Of a stretch of 64,000 nt of DNA, positions 21,186 through 30,837 are shown one piece after another. Each line of letters opens with the position of its first letter. Position 1 is the first letter of the stretch. The notes beneath the pieces were generated by a model that saw only the letters and a program-made list of their open reading frames with translations, did no database searches and had not been told where the DNA came from. Source of the DNA: Polyporus tsugae (lineage: Eukaryota > Basidiomycota > Agaricomycetes > Polyporales > Polyporaceae); assembly GCA_024305745.1 (NCBI GenBank), contig JAHRBS010000013.1, positions 2,232,001-2,296,000 on the forward strand. The letters run 5' to 3'. Made by a program: the position numbers and the translations under genes.

Positions 21186-24100
21186 ATGACTGGAGTTTAC
21201 GACACACCACTTGATCGGTTTTCAACCCTACCTCAAACATTTCTGAGGTCTCCCATCCTCACCCTTACAAGCTCCCTTGACAATGCCGCTGGAGAAGACA
21301 TTACTACTCACGATCTTTTGGACGCATATACTATCCTCGCCTTTCGCATTCGAGCCGTCTGCACTTCGTTGACCGGGAACGAATCCACCATACCCGCCTT
21401 GCAAGCTCTGAAAATCAATTCGGTCTTCTTTTCCTACTGCCTCCAACGCGATATCCGCCGTGCCTTGGAGGACCCATTTGGGTTATCAACGTCTCAATCT
21501 ACCAACGAACCGCTCGTCGGCGCGATGACACGGTCAACGATACAGCCTCATGAAGACCTTCTATGCGCCGCGCGAGACTCATCTGCCCTGTGCCAGCAAG
21601 CCATACAGGTTGTGTCTCTGATATTCAGGTTCCCGGTGCTATATTCGCTTTTCACCCGTTAGTAAAACTTCTTTCGATGGGTGTATGCGCCCTAATCCGT
21701 TCCCAGAAACCATCATTTCTCAATTACTCGACGACCTACTCACTATCGCTCGCTCCTCCGACATCCCAAGCCTCGATGGCGAAAGGACGTGCACGTTGGC
21801 CGCTTGGACTTTTGCTACCATCCAGTTGCCCGCCACAATTCTGTCGTCCCGCCAAGGCGCGATTGTGGCGTGGATCGGCGAGTTAGCGGTTCATATGTCA
21901 CCAAAGAACAAGGATGCTAAGGTAAGTGTATGCAGCCAACGGGTTTACGTCTTTTATTGACGCAGCGTCAGATCATCCACCACCTCTGGTCCGAGTACCC
22001 AGCAGCATGCCTTCCTGATACTGCCGACACGTTGCCGGAGATCTTCTCCCGCCTAGTCTCCTCAGACGTGACAATTCGCGCAGATGGTGCCGTCGCACTT
22101 TCCGGCTTTGCATGCGCTTTGTTGTCCGTCTGGTCCTCCGTTCGAAGCAGCTTCAAGGCAGCTGTCCTTCGCGAGCTCCGCACATTCTTGTTTTCGGAAG
22201 GTGCAGACGGAGAACCACCCGGTGCCCAGCTGCCGCAGATAATCGCCCGTGCAGTCAGAGAAGATACCGCAGGCGCACCCCACGTCGGTCCGCGGTGGGC
22301 AGTTACGGTTGTCTGCTGTCTCATCATCCTCTCCGGCCATGGTGTCCTCGCCAGTCGTCGGTTATGCGCTTTCGTCATCAAGACAGCTGAGCTGGTCACG
22401 AACTACAAGAAGAAGCCGGGTTCCGAACTCCTCATTTGCATCTGGAGATCGCTCATCTGGGCTTTCGCGCAGTTTCCTAAGGACAACATCCCCCAAATGA
22501 CGCCGTCCAAAGAACAGCCCGATGGTCCTCGCAAAAGTGCGCGCGATTCAGCCTTCGAAATTGTGGAGCAGGAACCCCGAGGAGGAAATGCGGTTTGCTT
22601 GGTCGCCTGCCTAGTGTACGAGCGGACGAGCAGCTCAAGAGGCCCCTCTCACCCCGAACTTGAGAAGGCGATCTCTGTCTTGAAGGACTTGGTGTCAAGT
22701 CCATCCGACGGCATCTATCGAAACGGTGTTTCTATCCTCGAAAGACTGGTCGGCGCAATCGGTACCGCTGAAAGCGTGCCGGGTGCTGTCTCTACCCCTA
22801 CGTGGACGCCAGACGACATCCCTATCAAGGCCATATTCTCTCGTCTGCTCGATGTGGAGCTATCTGCGTTCTCATCGGCCATCCATGGTGCCAGTCGCGT
22901 CTCTCTATCCGCCATCCGTCCCTTGCTTGAACAAGAGATTCAGCAGCATTGGAAGGGACTCTTGGAGGTCTGGACCATATGCGCACGCCGGGAGCTTAGG
23001 CGAGCTGAGCCTACCGTCCTTCCCGTATGCACTCAATTACTGCTTGGTTCATCAGCATGTAGCTCATAGTGTGTGCTTAGGACGTCCTGGTGCGAGTATG
23101 GCAAACACTCCTCCTGGTACAGACACACCTGACGCAAGGCCTTGGACACCTTACCGCCTCGCCGCAATCCACCGATTGTGTTTTAATCGTCCTCACAGAT
23201 TTTCTGGACTGGAACCCATCCAACGACGCGACATCTCCATCTATCCCTGCGGACGTCATCCAGCGTTACGCACTATTGGTTTGCCATCAGCTCTGGGACG
23301 CCACGAGGAGTGTATTTTCGGACTCTTGGCTCTCATCTGCAGCCGGCTCCCTTCTCCGCAGCGTCATCCGACGTACGGTCGATCTTTCAACGGAGGAGGT
23401 GAAGACGGCATGGAGCGATCTGTGCGCCTCTCTCATCTCAACAAACGCCCCGGATCTCGTCGCGCGATTGGTAGTAGAGGATGAGGATCATCGCAAGGCG
23501 GATATTCGCCGGAAGCTGTGGTCGCTAACTGCCGAGACTTGGACCATGAGGGACCTCACACCTAGCTGGGCGGACTCAGTTGATCTCCTGGTATTACCCC
23601 TTCGGTACGTCGATATTAAACGCCATATTGAGGCTAGACTGATGAATTATGTCAGGCATTGGACATTACACGAAGAAGCAGATATGGCCGCCTGGGGTGC
23701 GATTCTGCAGCACGCGATCTCTCAAGCTCACTCGCTCTCTGAACCATCGTTGGTTGTCTTCGAGGCCATCACGGAACGCGGATTTGAGGACCCAACTCGG
23801 TACGTACCCACCGCAAGGCATACGGCATGATCGTTGAATGAACATATATGCGCAGATTGTTGGACGATCCAAAAATATTTCTCCATATGTTGTCACTGTT
23901 CAACGTAGACGATGGCGCTTGTAGGAAGTCTGTCTTCCTCCAACACGTCGGTACTGTCCTCCGTGGACTTTACTCCGAGCCGGCGGAGCATATCCCTACG
24001 GCTGTTCAAGCTCTGGGTCATATCAGACGTATCGTCCAGAGTTGCCCGCTGAACGCAATAATGCCCATTCTTTCCTCCCTCGCCAATGGTCTATCTGCCT

Positions 24101-25719
24101 GGGTTGGTGACGAAGATGAAATGCTTCTCTTACAGGATCATAACGATGTTGTCAGTAATATCAACCGTCTTCACCTCATATTGTGCTCACTGAAGTTTTA
24201 GGTTGTTCCGCTCTATTGTGATACGCTTAACGCGCTTCGAAAGATACCCATGTCTGCCGATACCCTGCAAATATTTGCACCATTCTTCTGTTCTGCTTTC
24301 GTTCGTATACCCGAACCCGGTCGCGGTCCACTCGCGTTTTGCGAGTTCTGGACGGACATCCAACCTTCATTAGCTCATCTTCATGGGGCGTACCCAGAAG
24401 AAATCAAGGCCGCCCTACGGGCATCGCACGATGTCCTCGGAATCGACGTTCCTGGAGACCTTTCCCTGGAGACGGACATGGACGGACGCTCGTTAGCATT
24501 GGTGCGTGTCGTCCTTCACACATTCTACATCCCGCACCAGGCAAGACATTGACCCTTGTACGCGAAATAGACCTCCCCTGCCAAGTCTTCCTCCGCCAAG
24601 CGATCTATGCAACGGTACCCATGGGGTGAACGCAGACAGGACAGCCTGGGACGACCATGTCAGACCACGTTGTCTCCATTCCGGGAGAGGGCTTCGCCTG
24701 TCGTGAGCACAACTTCGTCGCCGTTTCCCAACACCCCAGGAGCCAAAAGGTCCCTTTCTCATGCACTTACGGAAGCCGACTTCCCGGCGACTCCTCCGAG
24801 GCGCAGGAAGAATGACGCTAATCGAAGCCCGAACTACATGCCAAACTCTCCGACGGAGGCTTTGCGCGCGCGACGACTCGCTGCAGGACCCTCCAGTCGT
24901 GCTGCACACGAACGAGCTCGAGCCACTTCGGACCGGCCCATCAAGCGTCGCAAAGTCTCGCCCCTGCTCGCGCCTCCGGGCCGTTCAACGGCGCCCTCTC
25001 GTGAAGGGACCGCAGGTCCTTCGAAGCGCAATCCTTCCCCGGCGTCCTCCTCGGCTTCAAGTCGCAGCAAATGGCGCTTCGACGGCGTCGAAGTTGAGAC
25101 GTTCAAGGACTTCAAACGGCGCACCTCTACTGCCGGCACTTCCACTGCCGACGCGACTGCAGCACATATGCTCAGCCCAGAAGTGCCATCCCCCACGATC
25201 GCAGCGGGACCAAGAGCACCGTCCTCTGACGATTACGACGCTTGGGAAGTCCCTATATGCGCGGATGACGACATGGACGACAATATCTCCGACAGTCAAC
25301 CGTCAGATAGCAAGGACGACGACGACTCGCTGCTGCCAAGTTTCATGAAAGAGCCCAGGGGAAAGCGACAACATCGCGGCGATCCAGATGGCACCCCTGT
25401 TCCCTCGAGCAAGGCATTAGGGAAGCGGCCGCAGCATACTGCGCGCACGCAAACCGCACCGCCGAGCTTTCTACGCGAAGATTCCCCAGATGCAGAGCGC
25501 GAGCATACCGCAGCTGTACCTCTGCAGCGAGCCCACACTGCATCCGCGCAGCTCGAGGGGCTTCAGAACGTCTACGATGTTCTGGAGAAAGATGGGTCGC
25601 AGCTGGATGCGGACCAAATGGTCGCCGCGACTGCGCTCACTCATCGCATTGGGACACTACTGTCTGAGAAGTTGTCGAAGAAGTTGCGTGGCGGTGTCAA
25701 CCCACGCCGAAGGAAGTAG
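21186..25719 (+). CDS. RIF1: Rif1 homolog (telomere/replication-timing factor)
   Basis: Rif1 controls replication timing, telomere length and break repair by binding chromatin and recruiting phosphatase PP1. My exon model is 21186-21657, 21707-21921, 21966-23024, 23081-23799, 23856-24150, 24202-24501, 24546-24614 and 24664-25719, summing to 1394 residues, near the fission yeast length. The N-terminal 1100 residues are helical repeats. The Rif1 N-domain pattern shows in ALKINSVFFSYCLQRDIRRA, in VVSLIFRFPVLYS and in the following block LAAWTFATIQLPATILSSRQ. The C-terminal 350 residues are disordered, with an NLS (RPIKRRKV), SP/TP sites (PNTPGAKRS, FPATPPRRRK) and acidic stretches, ending in RGGVNPRRRK. 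I do not see a canonical RVxF PP1 site. The 69-base exon 7 is the least certain. The assignment rests on pattern, not alignment. Confidence 0.72.
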
Positions 25720-25967
25720 TGACGGTCGTGGGATGGAAGACTGATGGAAGGGTAGAGGACAAAAGGCTCGGTGTTGACGGGGTCCTGCGATGCTGTAGTT
25801 AATTTTCATTATTTCTATCTTTATTGCAACGCCTTTCATGTCCGAGGAACCAATAGGATTCTAGCATGTGCTGCTGAGAAATTGGATGCTGATGTCGTGC
25901 TGGCTGCAGCGATGATAGCTGATTTGTCCGAAGGGTCGTCCGTGTTGTATTGATAGCGCAGTTGGAA

Positions 25968-28295
25968 CTACTCATAAACCTGGCAGCTGTATTCGCTGTT
26001 GCCTTCCCGACTGAACGTGATGATGTGGTCTGTGATTGACGTGTTAGAGTGCACTCGTTGCACAGAGAAGTAATAACATACCACCAAGACGTCGGGTTGT
26101 GAAGCCTACTTCGCAATAGCAGCTAGAAATGAATCGACGAGCCTCAGTCAGATGGATCATACCAACGTGATGAATAACGTACTAGTAGTATATCCATTTT
26201 CGCTTGAACACTTCGACCTCCTCCCGCGCTGAGGCATCGTCGGCGTCCATGACGCCTGGGTACTCGGCCTTCAGTGCTGATCATGTGCGCGTCAGGATCA
26301 CAAACATATCACCAAAGAATGGTGGTGCAAGGGCATACCGGGGACAATCACGTCTTCAAACCGCGTCTCAAATCGCCTCCGCCATTCGCGGAGCGTGCGC
26401 GAATAGTGTGGTCCGATGTTCGACACCGAGTCTACTACCAGCTTGCCTTGTGATCCCTTTGTGAGTGTGTCGACAAGGAAGGTGAGCGTAGGGAGGAAGC
26501 CTCCAGGGAAGACTGCAAGGACGGGAATCAGCTCTGAGTACCCGAAGGTGCAACGAACCTCAAGACTATGTGAACAAATACTCACTCTAACAGCACGTTA
26601 TACGCGCGCATCGACATGAACAACGAAAGCTAGTCAGACGAGGCGTCACGCTGATCGGCTAGGGGCTTACCCATTTGCGGATGAAGTCGACTTCGCGCAT
26701 ATACTGCTCAAACCCTGCGGACACAGCGACCCGTCAACATGCGGCTTCTCACGAGAAGCGTAAAGGAGGACTTGCTGGCTTCGGGAATGGTGATCCCTTG
26801 CACAACACCCACTCCCGTCTCCTTGTTCAGTGCCCAATTGATCTTCGACCAATACGTCTACAGCACATACACCGATCAGCCCGCATCGGGTGCACGCATA
26901 TATGCGCTCAAACTCACCTCCATGTACTCCTTCCCAACGGCTTCGACCATCTCGACGCTCACAAGACGATCAAAGGCACCTTCCCATTCTGGGGGCATAT
27001 TCCTGTAGTCCATGAGGTGCACACGGATGCGGTCAGACAGCCCGGCGGCAGCCGCCCGCGATCGTGCGAGCTCCGCCTGTTGCGTTGAGAGGGTGAGAGT
27101 GTCGACGGTCGTCCCCGGGATGGTGGAGGTGATGAGCAGGGACATCGATCCCCATCCTGAACCAATTTCCAACACCTATGCGGATACAGGCATGTCAGTG
27201 TCAGTGCGGAGTCCAGAGAGAAGTGCCAGAATCTGTAGGCACGACTCACCCTGTGGCCGGGGCGGATGTTGGCCTTGTGTATAATGTGTCGCAGCTTGCG
27301 GAATTGTGCCGCCTCGAGGGGGTCGTGTGCTTCAGGGTCGTGCGGGTGCTGAGCCCCGCCGTGGTGGGAGAAGAGGCCAAGGACGTTCAAAGAGAATTCT
27401 TTGAACACATCGCCGTGCTCGGATTCGGCGAGTGTCGCAGGGGTTGAGGCACCAGTGGGGGAAGGCGTTTGGCCCTCCTTTGGCGAGGAATCGAGGGAAC
27501 TAGGTGGTGGGTCGCAAAGATCCCCATCCAGTTCCGGGAAGATGGCGCAGGAGTATGTCATGTCCTTTGATAAGAAACCTGAAATATACGCATTAGGCAC
27601 ATTCTCCACGAAAGCGACGGAACAAGCGCATATAGGGACCCGTATGCAGTCCGCAAGTAGCCAAGAGTAGGACTCACCCATGAACATAGAATTGCTAATA
27701 TCGTAGTGGGCACTTATGTTTTTCCTTGCGTTCGTCACGGTGTTGAGTATACGTGCGGTGAGGCCCAACTCGGGCAAGTTGCCCACAAGGCGAGTGAATA
27801 AGGAGTTGTCGATTGCGGAAAGCTGTGCCCGGTTAGCTAAGAAGACCTGGACCCGCGTGGTCAGAAGGCAGAACGATCCTCACGCAGGATGCAAAGTGAA
27901 GACAACCACGCACTAAGAAGACTTTGACGAGATCTTCGCAGTCAATCTCGCCGTACATGTATGCTTCTGAGAAGCCAAGATCGCCCATGGCGCATAGACG
28001 CAACCAGAAGTTTGGATTTCGGACTGTGAGTCGCGCGACTGGGTGGAGCCAGAGGTGATGCTTCTCCTCCCGCTCGCCAAACGTGTGTGTGTGACCAGGT
28101 GTATGTATTATGAGGGTGCCGTTGGTGATATTGCACAACAAACTAGGCAGGCAAGTGAAGTTAGACAACGCCTTTGATTGTAGCACATGCGCGACGGCCA
28201 ACATACCCTGTGGCAGCCTTCTCTGCGAGAGTACAGAGGGGCGGTTTGAGGTAGGAGGAGGAGGTCGTGACAAGGGAGCTAACTAGGCCGGCCAT
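25968..28295 (-). CDS. Cyclopropane-fatty-acyl-phospholipid synthase-like methyltransferase
   Basis: SAM-dependent methyltransferase acting on unsaturated acyl chains of lipids. Twelve exons: 28295-28207, 28142-27914, 27846-27678, 27578-27250, 27175-26918, 26857-26776, 26714-26671, 26586, 26512-26339, 26276-26183, 26122-26082 and 26029-25968, exactly 524 codons with stop. Motifs in order: SEAYMYGEIDCEDLVKVF, HYDISNSMF, a Pro/Ser-rich insert, the SAM loop VLEIGSGWGSMSL, SVEMVEAVG, ITIPEARFEQY, DFIRKW-IFPGGFLP and the C-terminal YCEVGFTTRRLGDHIITF. All are CFA synthase hallmarks. Two oddities: the intron 26775-26715 has a GC donor, and the Ile of KWIFPGG needs a single-base exon at 26586. An upstream in-frame ATG at 28367 would add 24 residues. 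The product could be a cyclopropane or a branched methyl lipid. Confidence 0.88.
26513..26585 (-). other. Intron downstream of the single-base exon
   Basis: Spliced from a consensus GTGAGT donor to CTTGCAG, 73 bases, with a GCTGAT branch-like site 18 bases before the acceptor. Removing both introns and keeping the A at 26586 gives AAA TGG ATC TTC, restoring the conserved IFPGG. Confidence 0.6.
26587..26670 (-). other. Intron upstream of the single-base exon
   Basis: Spliced from GTAAGC after AAATGG to GTTAG, 84 bases, with a TATAAC branch-like element before the acceptor. It is longer than most introns in this window. Together with the next intron it replaces what is normally continuous coding sequence in the family. 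Confidence 0.6.
26715..26775 (-). other. GC-AG intron
   Basis: The donor reads A|GCAAGT and the acceptor CGCAG|GG, 61 bases. Splicing here gives GCC AGG TTT GAG, that is PEARFEQY. The nearby GT donor would lead at once to a stop codon, so the GC donor is required by the frame. Confidence 0.7.
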
Positions 28296-29996
28296 GGAGT
28301 GTTTGCCTTCTCTTGGGGTTGTGGGGAAGACTGGAGCTTCGAGCTTAGAGTTGCAAACCAAGGTCAACGCATGTCGCTCTTATTCGGATGGGAGAAACCC
28401 ACGAAGACAAGCGTTGTTCGACGTCAAGATAAGTGATGGTGCCGTTGGGGGGATGCTGGTCCTACAGAATACAGACGGTCGCTCACTGGTCTGGCGTGTG
28501 CTATATATGAAGGCAGAAAACCCAGAAAGCTGTGAATGTGATGTCCCCAACGAGAGGAAGAAGAGGAAGAAGCCGTGGTTGCTACCGAATTGCCCGCCAA
28601 CGATGGGGAAGAACCAGGGGTCTGGGACGCATGATATTCGCCAGCGCGGACATCGAGGACTCCGACGACGAAATGGCCGCCGCAAGTCGTGATGTCGATG
28701 TGCGCCGGAATGACATGGAGCGACTAGTCGAGCATCGAGCTCTGATGGCCGTTGGCAATGGAAGGATGAGGACACGGTGCGCTTCCCACATACTCGAACT
28801 CCGTCACCCGGGCGACGGTGTTTATTAGCGGGCGTCCCAAACGGTTCGGTTCCTTTCCCCGCGAATGCCAGTGGCACAAAATAGTGCCGCAGAAGACCTG
28901 GAGTTGGCCAAGTCGGGCTTGCCATGAGTAGCGGTCACCGGAGCAAATGGCGTAGCTGAACTAGTGAGAGCCCGTCTCCCGGCGCCGCTGTCCAACAACA
29001 GAAATGAGGCCGATCATTCGTTCGGTGACGTCGGTGACGCGGCACGTGGGCGCTCTGAGCCGTCACGCTCACGTGACCAGAGGAGAGCAGGCGCAAAATT
29101 GCGGGGTTCCTGGCGGTGGATGGTCCTCTCCGGGTCCTCTCCACGACGACAGCACCAAAGCCGCGAGGCTCACCCCACACAGGCCGTCTCGCCTCGCCGC
29201 CCAGACGGCCGCCTTCGTGAGCGGGCTAAGGTCTGAGCATTTCAATCCCTCTCTTCCGAGATCGACTCTAGCCGGGTCCAGTCTGAACAGACTGAGCGTC
29301 GCACCAGAAATCCAGTGCCGCTCCGGGGCTTGCGCACCCTCGAGACACCCCGTGTGTCCGCAGCGGACCGCGCGTATCCTCCCTCCTCGAGGGTCCCAGA
29401 GACGCGCTTCTGCGCCGAGGGACGGATGGCGGACTTTGGGACACGGCGCAGGGATCGGGCGCGCGCCCTACCGTCCTCGTCGGCCTGCGATTCGCTCGTG
29501 GGCCAGCAGGATTTTTGGAGGGGCCGCGTCCTTCAGTGCACTTCGCGGCTCGCGCATCTTGGAGCCTCGTGCTCCTGCGAAACTCGATTCAGACTACTCT
29601 GGTGCTGTCGTCGCCCTCACCTTGCAATTTTTTCCCTCCTGGATGCTCTTCGCGAGTCATCGATGCCCTTTGATCACGCCCCGAGTCACTCCAATCTTCA
29701 GGAAGTTGCATCGGTACGTTATCACCATCTTCGACCTGTTCCTTCCCCGATCTTCAAATCAGCACAGGTCTCGAAGGTGGATTCCTTGGCGTTTGGGCCG
29801 GGGGCAGGAACCGGGGGTAGTAGGAGGTTAGGAGCAGCTGGTTTATGTATCGTATCCCAGGAAATACAGTTGCGTGTTCTCTCCCATTCTGTCTGCCCCC
29901 ACGACGGCAGAAGGGCGCCCGACCGAACACATGTCTATTCACTGCCATCACCATTCCTTCAGAGGGCCGTCATCGTGATCGATCACCCAGCTCGCA
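28296..29996. other. Intergenic region, 1.7 kb, with GC-rich block
   Basis: Divergent upstream region of the methyltransferase (minus) and the small coiled-coil gene (plus). A TATATA at about 28501 could serve the methyltransferase. Between 29000 and 30100 two overlapping plus-strand frames of 275 and 265 codons stay open, but they are Arg/Ser/Pro-rich, resemble nothing I know and run in different frames over GC-rich DNA. I treat them as unsupported. A 181-codon minus-strand frame (28380-28925) is likewise unrecognised. Confidence 0.4.
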
Positions 29997-30747
29997 ATGT
30001 CACAAACCGCCTCATCGGAGTCGCAGCACCCGGCATCATTGAGGAGCACCGCGCCATCGCTGTCAGCAGAGCTCGACAAGCTAACGACCGCCGTCCTCGA
30101 AGTCAGCGATAACATCGAAGCGTGTTCTCAAGAAAGCGATGCGCGCCACGCCGCCCATCTCGCTCGCGCCGAAGATCAGAAGCAACGGACGGCGAGCATG
30201 CAGGACCAGATCGCCAAGATGCTCGCGATAACGCAGGAGGGGCTGAGGAGGGGAAAGGAGGAGCCGCTCAAAGGTATGGTCCCTGCTTCCATGCGTGTCC
30301 GATGAACCAGGCACTACCGACGGACGGGAGGGCCCTGCGCTGAACACGATTGCCAGTGCCAAATCCCCAGAAGTTCCAACGCAACTTGCAAAGAGCCGCG
30401 TTCGGGACGGGAGAGGACTCGGAATCGGCGTCAAGGTCGTCCATGCTCGAGTCATCGCGTGATTCAATGTCGGGGGAGTCGGGGCAGAGTTTGCGAGGAT
30501 CCCAGGCAGAGTCAGTTCCGCGGCCTGGGGACTACCCAACGGGGTCGCCGGGCTCTATACAGGCCTCCCGCTATTCTGTATCTGACACCCAGTCGGTCAT
30601 CCTTTCAGGTATAGTGCTAATATCCCTGGGTTTGCAGCTGTCTGTTTTACTGATACAGTGCCATCGCAGACGCCAGCTCGTGGCAGAAAGTTTAGAGCCT
30701 GTTTGTCTGGTGACAATAGTGCAAGGGAGGTGAGACGCGTGCCGTAG
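29997..30747 (+). CDS. Small coiled-coil protein of unknown function
   Basis: I do not recognise this protein. Model: exon 1 29997-30273, intron 30274-30356, exon 2 30357-30608, intron 30609-30637 (very short, 29 bases; an alternative acceptor 21 bases further on keeps the same frame), exon 3 to the stop at 30747; 212 residues. The first 40 residues are Ser-rich. Residues 28-90 (LSAELDKLTTAVLEVSDNIE through QDQIAKMLAITQEGLRRG) form a helical heptad pattern, then PNPQKFQRNLQRAAFGTGED and a Ser-rich tail. This looks like a small adaptor. The 3' end is uncertain. It converges on the GMC gene, whose stop is about 90 bases away. Confidence 0.5.
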
Positions 30748-30837
30748 CATCCAGGTGTCAAGATATAATGTTATACATAGGATAGGCGGGTATACAAGGT
30801 CTTCCGGAGTTAGCCAAGGCTGCAGTCGATTCGGAAT

